From Hoylesella pleuritidis JCM 14110 (GTDB lineage Bacteria; Bacteroidota; Bacteroidia; Bacteroidales; Bacteroidaceae), in assembly GCF_000613725.1 (NCBI RefSeq), contig NZ_BAJN01000018.1, positions 1 through 38,358 of the forward strand: DNA of 38,358 nt, written 5' to 3'. Positions 6,748-15,294 of this stretch are shown in pieces. Made by a program: the position numbers and the translations under genes. Position 1 is the first letter of the stretch. Each line of letters begins with the position of its first letter. A model generated the notes under the pieces. The model saw only the letters and a program-made list of their open reading frames with translations, ran no database searches and was not told the DNA's origin.

Positions 6748-8769
6748 ATGGCACAGGATGAAATGCAGCTGATGCGGCAATTGATCGATGAACTCAATCG
6801 GGCATCAAACAGTTATTATAGCGGTTTAGGCGAAAGAATGACCGACTATGAATGGGATGCAAAGTTTGATGAACTCAAACAATTAGAGCAGAAGACAGGA
6901 GTCGCGTTACCTGACAGTCCGACGCAAAAGGTATCCGATGGAGAGAGCAGCGGTCAAAAAGAAACACACGAGTTTCCGGCATTGTCACTGGCCAAGACCA
7001 AACAGCCGGAAGACGTCGTAAGATGGGCCGAGGGAAAATCCATCTGGCTATCTTGGAAACTCGACGGAATAACGCTTGTGGTCACTTATGATAATGGGAA
7101 ACTTACCAAAGTGGTCACACGCGGTAACGGACATATCGGCACCAACGTTACCCGTCTGGCATCAGCCATCGAAGGATTACTGCCTACCATCAAAGCGAAA
7201 GGTCATACAGTAATCCGCGGAGAAGCAGTAATCTCTTATGCAGACTTCGAACAATATAATATGGAGTCGGATGATTCGTTTGCCAATCCGCGTAATCTCG
7301 TTGCAGGATCGTTCACTTTAAAGGATGTAGAAGAGGTAAAACCGCGTCGCATCCAATGGATTCCATTCACATTGGTACACACCGATGAAAATATAAACTT
7401 GTGGGGGAAACGAATGGACTGGCTCGAAGCGCAAGGATTCAGCCCCGTAGGGCACGAATCGCTCGGCATTCCTACAATAGATCGTGTGCGTGCCGTTATC
7501 GACCGATGGACAGAGAAAGTGACACACCGTATCAACCCTTTTCCCGTTGATGGACTCGTTATAACTTTTGATGATACAGCTTTCGCTGCAATGGGATCTG
7601 TCACCGGACATCACGCCACACGTGCCGGATTGGCTTTCAAATGGCAAGATGAGTCAGCCGAAACCACGCTTGACCACATCGAATGGTCGTGTGCAGCTTC
7701 TACGATATCGCCCGTTGCTGTGTTCGAACCTGTCGAATTAGAAGGGACAACAGTCAAACGGGCGTCGCTCTGCAATATCAGCGAGTGCGAACGATTAGGC
7801 ATTGGCGGTCCCGGTACACAACTTTCGGTTATCAAAGCCAATAAAATCATTCCCAAAGTCATCAAGGTGAGTAAGACGGTGGGCGATTTGGACATCCCAC
7901 ACCACTGCCCCGTATGCGGGTCGGACACGGAAATCATCACCAGCGAACATAGTGATACGCGCACACTTCACTGTACGAATGTAGCTTGTCCGGCCAAACA
8001 ATTAAAGAAGTTTGCACGCTTTGTGTCGAAAGCCGGAATGGATATCGACGGCGTGTCAGAGCAGACTCTGGCTAAGTTCATCAACTTAGGTTGGATCAGC
8101 GAGTATGCAGACATTTATCGATTGCAATCCCACATCTACGAGATGACTGCTCTCGAAGGATTCGGAGAACGTTCGGTGAGCAAACTGCTACAGTCTATCG
8201 AGAAATCGAGAAATGTAGAAGCGCGCTGCTTTCTTTATGCGCTGACCATTCCGCAGTGTGGTGTTGACGTCTGCAAACGATTGCTTGATACCTTTGATTT
8301 GGGCGAACTCATTCGGCAGGCACGCATAGCTGAACGTCCGGATATCTTTGCCGATATTCCCGGAATCGGCCCGGAGAAGTCGGCATCACTTGTACAATGG
8401 TTCCAAGACACGACAAACAGTGAACAAGTAGACCATTTGCTAACCGAGCTGAATATCCACCAAGAAAAGATAGAAGCAGGCGGTGAGCTTTGTCAAGATC
8501 TTACCTTTGTTATTACGGGTGATGTCTCTCATTACAAAAACAGAACTGAACTGAAAAGCTATATAGAATCTCAGGGCGGACACGTGACCGGCAGTATCAG
8601 CAAATCAACCGATTTTCTTATCAACAATCATATTAATTCTACATCGAGTAAAAACAAAAAGGCCAAGGAATTGGGCATCGAGATCATCTCAGAAGACCAA
8701 TTCCTCAGCCGATTTACAACCGGTAAGACTGATACAAACAATCACCCGGAAGGCAGATTATTCGATTAG
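6748..8769 (+). CDS. ligA: NAD+-dependent DNA ligase, divergent type
   Basis: This enzyme seals nicks using NAD+. The adenylation domain carries the KLDG motif (Lys104), preceded by an N-terminal Ia-like region (MTDYEWDAKFDEL). An OB domain follows, then a four-Cys zinc finger (Cys387, 390, 409, 414), helix-hairpin-helix repeats (LEGFGERSVSKLL, IPGIGPEKSASLV) and a C-terminal BRCT domain (about 583-660). All LigA domains are present at 673 residues. However, the adenylation core reads SWKLDGITLVV and RGNGHIG where standard LigA has EPKxDG and RGDGxxGEDVT. It resembles a second ligase type I recall from Clostridia, so it may be an acquired paralogue. It overlaps the convergent DUF5020 gene by four bases. 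Confidence 0.9.
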   Translation: MAQDEMQLMRQLIDELNRASNSYYSGLGERMTDYEWDAKFDELKQLEQKTGVALPDSPTQKVSDGESSGQKETHEFPALSLAKTKQPEDVVRWAEGKSIWLSWKLDGITLVVTYDNGKLTKVVTRGNGHIGTNVTRLASAIEGLLPTIKAKGHTVIRGEAVISYADFEQYNMESDDSFANPRNLVAGSFTLKDVEEVKPRRIQWIPFTLVHTDENINLWGKRMDWLEAQGFSPVGHESLGIPTIDRVRAVIDRWTEKVTHRINPFPVDGLVITFDDTAFAAMGSVTGHHATRAGLAFKWQDESAETTLDHIEWSCAASTISPVAVFEPVELEGTTVKRASLCNISECERLGIGGPGTQLSVIKANKIIPKVIKVSKTVGDLDIPHHCPVCGSDTEIITSEHSDTRTLHCTNVACPAKQLKKFARFVSKAGMDIDGVSEQTLAKFINLGWISEYADIYRLQSHIYEMTALEGFGERSVSKLLQSIEKSRNVEARCFLYALTIPQCGVDVCKRLLDTFDLGELIRQARIAERPDIFADIPGIGPEKSASLVQWFQDTTNSEQVDHLLTELNIHQEKIEAGGELCQDLTFVITGDVSHYKNRTELKSYIESQGGHVTGSISKSTDFLINNHINSTSSKNKKAKELGIEIISEDQFLSRFTTGKTDTNNHPEGRLFD

Positions 8770-9506
8770 AATGTCCATTTTGCCGCTACGGTAGGAATAG
8801 CATAGAAGCGATTGTTTTCGCCGCGCTCGTTGAAAACAAAGTTATTGCTGATTTCCACCTCACTACCTAAGCTTAAGTTGATATCTTTCCAGCCACGAAG
8901 CGTATTGAGATTAACCCAGAACTGAGGTTCTGAAACAACAATCCAATTACCGCGTACGCTGCGATCATACCACAAGTCACAGAATCCGCTGAAAGTACAG
9001 AGCCCCTTTGCAAACGTGGTACCCCATACTTCGGTAAGCTGCACACTACTGAACGGTCGGTTCCAAGGATTCTTCCCCTTAAAATTATACTTGTAAAGGA
9101 GTTGCACAGAAAATGTTTTCGAAAAGTCGCTGCTGGCCCAATTCCACGCGCCTCCAAACAAAGCTGCGTGCTGAAAACGGGTAGAGATAAGTGTCTTTTT
9201 ATCGGATGTCAGACCGCCGTCGTATTCTACGTGAGCCGCCCATTGCTTATTGGCCGTGAGATTCATCTCTCGCGAGATCTCCCAATAGGCTCCCATTACG
9301 CCGTCTTTTTGGTAATCGATGTCGACAAAAAAGTAATTGTTACCCCATTTATCAGTCTTGAACATCTCCACAGTGGTCGTAACGCTCATCCGATTGGTGA
9401 GATCTTTGTAGAACGAATGACCGAAATCGTAGTGCAATTGGACATTTTGTGAGAAACCGGCTACTGTAAACAAGAACAGGACTGCTAAGGAAAAGATTTT
9501 TTTCAT
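8766..9506 (-). CDS. DUF5020 family outer-membrane protein
   Basis: The chosen start gives a Sec signal peptide, MKKIFSLAVLFLFTVAGFSQ, then about 226 residues of alternating amphipathic strands rich in Trp and Tyr. It ends in aromatic Phe (AAKWTF), as expected of a beta-barrel sent to the outer membrane by BAM. LHYDFG, TTVEMFKTDKWG and AYWEISREM fit DUF5020, a Tsx-like barrel family; the cargo is unknown. A longer ORF from 9539 begins inside the -7 box at 9537-9544, so 9506 is the sensible start. The 3' end overlaps ligA by four bases with no terminator between the convergent genes. Confidence 0.82.
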   Translation of the reverse strand: MKKIFSLAVLFLFTVAGFSQNVQLHYDFGHSFYKDLTNRMSVTTTVEMFKTDKWGNNYFFVDIDYQKDGVMGAYWEISREMNLTANKQWAAHVEYDGGLTSDKKTLISTRFQHAALFGGAWNWASSDFSKTFSVQLLYKYNFKGKNPWNRPFSSVQLTEVWGTTFAKGLCTFSGFCDLWYDRSVRGNWIVVSEPQFWVNLNTLRGWKDINLSLGSEVEISNNFVFNERGENNRFYAIPTVAAKWTF

Positions 9507-9536
9507 AAGATGTTTAAAATAATAAATAACACGTTG

Positions 9537-9544
9537 CAAAATTA
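9537..9544 (-). promoter_or_regulatory. -7 promoter element of the DUF5020 gene
   Basis: The minus strand reads TAATTTTG, matching TAnnTTTG, about 31 bases upstream of the ATG at 9506. It separates this gene transcriptionally from the dlt-like operon upstream and decides the start codon. Confidence 0.6.
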
Positions 9545-9565
9545 CAATATTTCACTTAATAAACT

Positions 9566-10588
9566 CTATTTGCGACTATATAAATTGTGCAAAATGGCCC
9601 GACCAACAGCAACACGATAATGAATATCATCGTAAAAGTTATGATAATCACGGAATTTCAATCCCGCCCGCCCAGAGTAATCAACCACATTTTCGTGTCC
9701 AAAAATGTGACATAACACGGCATTATCAACCGGATTCATTGCAACAGCACCTTGTGTCGGCCCAATGATAATTTTAACATTGGTATGATGACGACGACAA
9801 ACATCACGAATAGCTTTCAGATTGGCTATCTGGACTTTATGAATAACGGGGTGTCCGATATTTACAGTCGTATCACCGGGTGCACACCGATATTTAGCAT
9901 AGGCGTCCCAATAGCGCTCCCCTTTCTCTCGAATCTCATTTTCGGCCAAAAGAGTGTCATCGTTTGTATATCGGGTACGGACACGTCCGCGAGAATTCAT
10001 CACTCCAAGCATACTCCGATCATACTTATGTGTGAAATAATAACGAAGGTAAGGACCCAAGAATTTTGGGTTGAAGAAGCCTTGCAAAAAGGTGACTTGA
10101 TAGCTCATCTCGCTCTTTCCGCTGACTTCGGGCGGCATTACGTGCATTATTCCTTTCTGCAAATCAGTCGGCGTAAAGAATCCGCGCTCACAAACGATCA
10201 GCAGATTCTTGATATGTTGTCCCGGCTGTCGGTCGAGAGCATCAAGCTTCTGACGCAAATCCACCAAGCCCTCACCATTGCTGAACAAGCGGAAAGGATG
10301 TGCATGGATGTAACGATTCCAGTCGGACGTATTGAAAGCAAGTGTCGACGACGACCCCATTATGAACGAATCGTAATGCATTTGCGCACGAAACATCTTG
10401 TATTTATACCATCCTACAGCTCCCTCACTTTGACAGATTTCAGGGCTGTCATAATCATCATAAGAACGGATGACCATAAACGGATCTTTCACAACGTACC
10501 AAAGAATCAGTACAAGGAACGGCATCGCCAACAAGAAACTATTCAGATAGAATCGTATCAGCGATTTTTTAGGTATAGAAAAGTTCAT
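9566..10588 (-). CDS. SGNH-like membrane protein of a dlt-like operon
   Basis: This 340-residue protein has one N-terminal membrane helix (about 11-33) and an extracytoplasmic domain. IMGSSSTLAF (residues 76-85) looks like the nucleophile block of an SGNH/GDSL esterase, and YDDIHYR (319-325) supplies the expected late Asp and His. It occupies the DltD/AlgJ position after an MBOAT gene, where such proteins move the acyl group to its acceptor or hydrolyse it. Similarity to DltD itself is low, so I give no symbol. A 61-base gap with an octanucleotide repeat separates it from the MBOAT gene. Function is inferred mainly from context. Confidence 0.7.
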   Translation of the reverse strand: MNFSIPKKSLIRFYLNSFLLAMPFLVLILWYVVKDPFMVIRSYDDYDSPEICQSEGAVGWYKYKMFRAQMHYDSFIMGSSSTLAFNTSDWNRYIHAHPFRLFSNGEGLVDLRQKLDALDRQPGQHIKNLLIVCERGFFTPTDLQKGIMHVMPPEVSGKSEMSYQVTFLQGFFNPKFLGPYLRYYFTHKYDRSMLGVMNSRGRVRTRYTNDDTLLAENEIREKGERYWDAYAKYRCAPGDTTVNIGHPVIHKVQIANLKAIRDVCRRHHTNVKIIIGPTQGAVAMNPVDNAVLCHIFGHENVVDYSGRAGLKFRDYHNFYDDIHYRVAVGRAILHNLYSRK

Positions 10589-10600
10589 AACAATAATGTC

Positions 10601-10648
10601 TCAAACAAAACTCACAAACTCGAAAACTCACAAACTTAAAACCTCACC
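10601..10648. repeat. AACTCACA-type octanucleotide array
   Basis: Successive 8-base units from 10609 read AACTCACA, AACTCGAA, AACTCACA, AACTTAAA and ACCTCACC, with a weaker unit before them. They fill the gap between the MBOAT and SGNH-like genes. Related octamers occur at 33758-33789 and 35470-35576. Confidence 0.75.
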
Positions 10649-10649
10649 A

Positions 10650-12020
10650 TCAGAACTGCACATAGATAAAATTCTCAACGCCGAAAGCTCCGAAAAGAAA
10701 TATCAGCAAAATGGTCGTAAAATAAATAGGCCAACGTTGCCAGATAGGGCGCCGGGAAGTCCATTCCAGAATATCAACACGTGAATGAGCATACTCCAAA
10801 AGAAACATAAGCAACACGGAAACGCCGAAATAGATCCACTGAGAGTCAGTCATTCCGAGTCGCAACTCTTTAATATTAGTTTCAAAACCATCTAAAAGAT
10901 GGCGATAAGTATACAGCACATCATCTATCTTCGGCAGTCGAAAGAACAGCAGCGAGAGTGCAAACAGCACATAAGTGCGCATCATTTGCAACGGATTGTA
11001 AACCGAAGCAGGCAACAATCTACGCACGCCATCGCGGAATCTCGATGCAGCCGTCTCGTAAACAACGACGATTCCCTGGAAAAGTCCATATAGCGCGAAA
11101 GCCCAACCTGCACCATGCCAGACGCCGATAACCACAAACGTAACGACGAGCGAACTATAAACACCCCACCGTTTCCATTTACGCGTGGCCGCAGACATCG
11201 GCATAAAGACATAATCACGTACCCACGCCGAAAGCGAGATGTGCCAACGGCGCCACAGTTCACCTGTAGTCAAGGATACGAAAGGTCTGTCGAAGTTGGG
11301 CGAAAGACGAAAACCGAACATCTGTCCGAGTCCGATTGCCATTAGTGTATAGCCTGCAAAGTCGGCGTAAAGCTGTATCGGATAAATTAAAGTGACAACA
11401 AGTAACTGAATACCCGAAGCCTCTTGTACATTGCTGAACACCGTGTCGAGCGACGGCGCGATGCGATCGGCAATGACTAATTTCATAAATGCGCCCCAAA
11501 CTACGAGTTTCATACCATACACCACGTTATCATAGTCAAATCGTCGAGCCCGTTTCAACTGTGGCAATAAATCGAATCCACGCTCAATCGGACCCGAAAG
11601 GAACTTCATAAAAAGCAGCATATAAAGCGTAAAGTCCATCAAGCTATCTTCAGGTTCTTCATCCCAATAAATCTCAATCAGATAAGACAAAGCCTGAAAG
11701 GTATAAAACGAGATACCGAGCGGAAACAAAGGAGCCCAATAACGGGCTATAAGCCACGTACCGACAAGTGCTGCAAGACTGCCCACAAACACATAAGGGG
11801 CTTGTTTCCGACCGCGAACAGCCGCGAGCCATTTGCCTGCATAAAACGTAAATACATTGATACCGATGGCATAAACAATATAAATGAAATGATAATATCC
11901 CGCAAACACCAAACTCGCCAGCAACAACAAACCGTGCTGCCAATGTCTGTTCGTTTTGAGATAATACAAGATAAAGGTCACCGTCAATAGGGCAGTGAAA
12001 GGTATCGAGACAAATTCCAT
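10650..12020 (-). CDS. MBOAT-family O-acyltransferase (DltB/AlgI-like)
   Basis: This 456-residue polytopic protein has about ten hydrophobic segments. It carries the MBOAT signature ELWRRWHISLSAWVRDYVF with His260, and the catalytic His302 in IGVWHGAGW. DltB/AlgI proteins pass an acyl group from a cytoplasmic carrier protein across the membrane to an extracytoplasmic acceptor. The gene lies 26 bases after the carrier-protein gene and before the SGNH-like gene, so the four genes should act together. The acceptor cannot be read from sequence: lipoteichoic acid is absent from this phylum, so lipopolysaccharide, capsule or another glycan is more likely. Confidence 0.85.
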   Translation of the reverse strand: MEFVSIPFTALLTVTFILYYLKTNRHWQHGLLLLASLVFAGYYHFIYIVYAIGINVFTFYAGKWLAAVRGRKQAPYVFVGSLAALVGTWLIARYWAPLFPLGISFYTFQALSYLIEIYWDEEPEDSLMDFTLYMLLFMKFLSGPIERGFDLLPQLKRARRFDYDNVVYGMKLVVWGAFMKLVIADRIAPSLDTVFSNVQEASGIQLLVVTLIYPIQLYADFAGYTLMAIGLGQMFGFRLSPNFDRPFVSLTTGELWRRWHISLSAWVRDYVFMPMSAATRKWKRWGVYSSLVVTFVVIGVWHGAGWAFALYGLFQGIVVVYETAASRFRDGVRRLLPASVYNPLQMMRTYVLFALSLLFFRLPKIDDVLYTYRHLLDGFETNIKELRLGMTDSQWIYFGVSVLLMFLLEYAHSRVDILEWTSRRPIWQRWPIYFTTILLIFLFGAFGVENFIYVQF

Positions 12021-12046
12021 TGTGTCAGAAAACTAAGGTCAGCAGC

Positions 12047-12289
12047 TCATTCAGCCTTATCGATAATCGCATCACACAGTCCACCAACATTCTTAATCCG
12101 CATAATATCGCGAAATTTGAAATGAATGCCATAATGTTTTTCAATTTCACTGATGATAATCATGTTCGAAATAGAGTCCCATCCATCTACATCCTTTGCC
12201 GACATAGCCTCGTCCAACTTTAAGTCGGGTGTTTTCAGCGCCTCTGAAAAAATGCCATTCAATGTGGCCAAAACATCTTTCTTTTCCAT
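12047..12289 (-). CDS. DltC-like acyl/aminoacyl carrier protein
   Basis: This 80-residue acidic protein has DVDGWDSISNM at residues 33-43. Ser39 in the DS pair is the predicted phosphopantetheine attachment site, and the spacing matches DltC better than fatty-acid AcpP, which has the DSL motif. Two bases separate it from the adenylation-enzyme stop, indicating cotranscription. It would be loaded by that enzyme and present the thioester to the MBOAT protein. A 4'-phosphopantetheinyl transferase is needed but not encoded in this window. Confidence 0.85.
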   Translation of the reverse strand: MEKKDVLATLNGIFSEALKTPDLKLDEAMSAKDVDGWDSISNMIIISEIEKHYGIHFKFRDIMRIKNVGGLCDAIIDKAE

Positions 12290-12291
12290 AC

Positions 12292-13815
12292 CTATTTATT
12301 ATTCGCTTGTATAAGTTCTGCTATTTTTTTTCTATCTATCTTGTTGCTGGCATTCTGTGGGAAACGTCCCAGCTCGTGAACAGCCACCGGAATCATATAG
12401 TGCGGTAAATAACGGTGCAGATAATCGATTAATCCTACTTCTAAATCAGCCTTTCCCTGCTCCACGGCTAAGTGTATTTGGCAATTTTGACAACGGTCAT
12501 AGACAGGCAGGGCCACTACGGCATTGCGCTCGTCAAAATACTTTCGGGCCACGTGTTCAATCTCACTCAACTCGATTCTGTAACCTTGTATCTTGATTTG
12601 CGAATCTTTCCGACCATAATAAAGGATATCATCCGTAGCGTTCATAGCGCACACATCACCCGTTTTATAATATCTCTGCCCCTCATGCAAAAAGAAAGCA
12701 GTACGCGTTTTCTCCTCATCGGCCCAATAACCAGGTGTAAGTTGCGGACCAGCTAAACATAACTCACCTTTCTCGTCAGGCTTACATACACGACCGTTGT
12801 CATCTATCACAATCGTATGCACATCTTTCATTGCCCGTCCAATACCCATAATTCCGTTAACATTGCGATTTTCCCCACCGCGAATATACTGCAAGCCTGT
12901 GCAATAAATGGTACATTCCGTGGGGCCATAGACATTCCAGATCGCTGCATTCGGCACACTCCGAGCCCAACTATCGACGTCATCTAAATTGAGTCCTTCA
13001 CCTGCAAAAAACGAATAACGCAGTTCTTCAATATGCAGTTCATCCAAATAAGGGCGCAAATAGTGTATCACCGATGGCACCATCATTGTGAAAGTGAGGT
13101 GGTAGTCATCTAAAAGCTCAAAGACAGCTTGGTATTTGATCCGATCAAAAGATATCGTATAGACACACGCTCCATTCAATAACGGGAGTAGATAAGACTG
13201 CACCGAAAGATCAAAAGTGAGGTCGAACATTTGTAAACAGCGATCATCAGCAGTCAATCGGAACCCTAAATCACGGAACGCCGTAACAAAAGCGCTCACA
13301 TTTCCACGCGTAATGGGAACGCCTTTCGGTCTTCCCGTACTCCCCGAAGTAAATAGGATATAAGCCAGTTCACTATCATCCGCTGTGCACGGAACTGCCA
13401 TCGGCTCATCAATTAACGATAATTGACGTGTCATCGTGACCTTCACGCCCTCGTAACGCGTCTCTTTGCTCGAATCGAGAACCATCTCTATGCCCACCTG
13501 ATCGATGATGTCATTGCACCGTTCGATGGGTTGAGCCGGATGAAGCGGAACATAACACTTACCTTCAAACCACAAAGCGAGGATCGAAGCATAAGTTTCA
13601 AGATCATCGTTAGCCACGAGTCCGATATGCTTGGCAGGCACATCGCACAACACCGATCTGATTTTCGAGACAACCTCGGCTAAATCTTGATAAGTGAAAA
13701 ATGTCCCGTTAATGCAGAAAGCATTTCTGCTCGTATCCTCATACAATGCGTGCCATAAGGCATTTACTACTATTTTATTAAATCCCATATTCATAAACAG
13801 GCGCGGAATCAGCAT
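12292..13815 (-). CDS. DltA-like amino acid adenylation enzyme
   Basis: This ANL-superfamily enzyme activates an amino or other carboxylic acid with ATP and loads it on the carrier protein. YILFTSGSTGRPKG (near 152-165) is the P-loop. NVYGPTECT is A5, YKTGDV with GRKDSQIKIQGYR is the A7-A8 hinge, and the Lys in NASNKIDRK fits A10. The length of about 507 matches DltA, with no condensation or thioesterase domain. The long frame opens with a GTG at 13827; ATG at 13815 is preferred because GAGG precedes it by six bases, though 13794 and 13788 are alternatives. It heads the operon. Substrate specificity, D-alanine or other, is not settled. Confidence 0.85.
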   Translation of the reverse strand: MLIPRLFMNMGFNKIVVNALWHALYEDTSRNAFCINGTFFTYQDLAEVVSKIRSVLCDVPAKHIGLVANDDLETYASILALWFEGKCYVPLHPAQPIERCNDIIDQVGIEMVLDSSKETRYEGVKVTMTRQLSLIDEPMAVPCTADDSELAYILFTSGSTGRPKGVPITRGNVSAFVTAFRDLGFRLTADDRCLQMFDLTFDLSVQSYLLPLLNGACVYTISFDRIKYQAVFELLDDYHLTFTMMVPSVIHYLRPYLDELHIEELRYSFFAGEGLNLDDVDSWARSVPNAAIWNVYGPTECTIYCTGLQYIRGGENRNVNGIMGIGRAMKDVHTIVIDDNGRVCKPDEKGELCLAGPQLTPGYWADEEKTRTAFFLHEGQRYYKTGDVCAMNATDDILYYGRKDSQIKIQGYRIELSEIEHVARKYFDERNAVVALPVYDRCQNCQIHLAVEQGKADLEVGLIDYLHRYLPHYMIPVAVHELGRFPQNASNKIDRKKIAELIQANNK

Positions 13816-13950
13816 TCGCCGCCTCACATTTTTATCATTTCATACGGTAAAATAACTCATTTTTCCTCAAAATCCCTCACCTCTAAGATGAGATTTAATA
13901 TTATTTCACCTTTAACCAATACCCTATTTTTCTTTGAAAAGTATCAAATC

Positions 13951-14016
13951 ATCTTACGATTAACTGTTAGTTAGCGTGCGAAAAGCTGTTAATCGCACAG
14001 CGTTTAACCGTTAGTC
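13951..14016 (-). repeat. 22-bp repeat array A (three units)
   Basis: On the minus strand, units 13995-14016, 13973-13994 and 13951-13972 each place TAAC-N-GNTTA-like sequence at the same offset. The first is GACTAACGGTTAAACGCTGTGC less its ends; the second is the variant with GCTTTTCGCA. The array lies in the 417-base gap upstream of the dlt-like operon and in sense with it, ~135 bases from the ATG. The rest of 13816-14232 is AT-rich with no ORF or clear promoter that I can support. Confidence 0.8.
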
Positions 14017-14232
14017 AGAAAATAAAAAGAATTTCTTTCAAATACCTATTGAGGCCTTATTATTACCTTTCAATATCTTTCTTATCGTGTATTGAGAACT
14101 AAATAACTAATAATCAGTTAATTATAAATAAGAAAACACTTATATTTCTAAATTATCAAGCAGTTATAAAAAAACGATACTATGTTGAAAGTAATTTTTG
14201 GTAAACACTCTTGACAGCACTTTTCTATAAAA

Positions 14233-14814
14233 TCACGAGGGGCTGAAACTATGCGACAGAACTTTCTCGATAACGAACGGGAAATAGTCTTGTTCCAAAA
14301 CGTGCTCTTTGGCAGCAATATCAGCCGGTGAATCAGTGGGCGAAAGCGGTGTATGAAATTGTGCGATAATCTCACCTCCATCGCAAACGGAGTTCACCCA
14401 ATGAACAGTCATTCCCGTTTCTGTTTCTCCCGCGGCTTTCACCGCTTCGTGGACATAATGTCCATACATACCTTTACCGCCGAATTTGGGTAGCAATGCG
14501 GGATGGATGTTCAATATTCGATGGTCGTAAGCACGAATAAGAAAGTCGGGAATCATTTGCAAAAAACCGGCAAGAACAATAAAGTCAATGTGATAAGCCC
14601 GCATCAATACCATCATTTGAGACTCATCGTTAAAATGATTGTGCGTCATCACGATGGCGGGAACACCCAAATTGCGTGCCCGGGTGAGCGCATAAGCATC
14701 GATTTTGTTGCTCAACACGAGTGCAATTTTCACGTTTTTGTGGTCGGTGAAATGCCGAATAATATTCTCACAATTGGTTCCGTTGCCTGAAACGAATATA
14801 GCTACATTAATCAT
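14233..14814 (-). CDS. purN: Phosphoribosylglycinamide formyltransferase
   Basis: PurN transfers a formyl group from 10-formyl-tetrahydrofolate to GAR, the third step of de novo purine synthesis, in the cytosol. At 193 residues the length is normal. SGNGTN (9-14) binds the phosphate of GAR. Asn102 and His104 in LNIHPALLPKF and Asp145 in SVCDGGEI are the catalytic triad. Its start overlaps the stop of the S4-domain gene by four bases, so it is the last gene of the rplY operon. Thr13 replaces the more common Ser in the phosphate loop, which is conservative. Confidence 0.93.
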   Translation of the reverse strand: MINVAIFVSGNGTNCENIIRHFTDHKNVKIALVLSNKIDAYALTRARNLGVPAIVMTHNHFNDESQMMVLMRAYHIDFIVLAGFLQMIPDFLIRAYDHRILNIHPALLPKFGGKGMYGHYVHEAVKAAGETETGMTVHWVNSVCDGGEIIAQFHTPLSPTDSPADIAAKEHVLEQDYFPFVIEKVLSHSFSPS

Positions 14815-15248
14815 TCTTCACCCTCCCAATTATCATTCTCATCGCTAAACCCAAACATTACGGGGTCGGCAAAAGCATCAAGCGATCGTCGTTCTTTCTT
14901 AGTTGGTCGTCCGGTACCCCGCGCACGATCAATGAACCCACTGATTTTACTCATTTCCAATAATTCGTATTGCTTGGAATCGGTCACATTCTCATAAATT
15001 TCGGGAATGAGTTTAGCTCCGACTCGCTGTTCGATAGGTTTCAGAATTTTAAAAGAATAGATGATAGGCGGTTTACGTACACTGACTGTCTCGCCTGCTT
15101 TAACAACGTGACTGGGCTTCACAGAAACACCATTGACTGTCACCCGACCATTTTTGCAAACGTCGGCAGCCATTGCCCGCGTTTTGAATATACGTGCTGC
15201 CCATAGCCATTTGTCGATGCGAGCACCGATAAAGGATTGTTCTTTCAT
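14811..15248 (-). CDS. S4-domain RNA-binding protein (Hsp15/HslR-like)
   Basis: This small basic protein has an S4 domain at its N-terminus: RIDKWLWAARIFKTR, then CKNGRVTVNGVSVKPSHVVKAGE. This is the Hsp15 arrangement, which binds 50S subunits carrying stalled nascent chains. The C-terminal third, GRPTKKERRSLDAF, is charged and likely flexible. The frame is open to 15281, but ATG 15248 (MKEQSF) is the better start because the domain begins soon after. Next to pth, also a peptidyl-tRNA recycling factor, a role in rescue of stalled ribosomes makes sense, though this is inference. Confidence 0.82.
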   Translation of the reverse strand: MKEQSFIGARIDKWLWAARIFKTRAMAADVCKNGRVTVNGVSVKPSHVVKAGETVSVRKPPIIYSFKILKPIEQRVGAKLIPEIYENVTDSKQYELLEMSKISGFIDRARGTGRPTKKERRSLDAFADPVMFGFSDENDNWEGEE

Positions 15249-15294
15249 AACTTCTTTAACAGAAGAATTTCTTGATTGCACGTTATGTTTATCT

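Noticed and set aside
9752..10639. 295-codon open frame antisense to the SGNH-like gene
   Set aside because: It lies wholly opposite a gene with clear context and motifs, has no recognisable domain, and its composition is that of a shadow frame.
14148..14381. 77-codon minus-strand frame overlapping the purN 3' end
   Set aside because: It is out of frame with purN, has no domain, and overlaps conserved PurN coding sequence.
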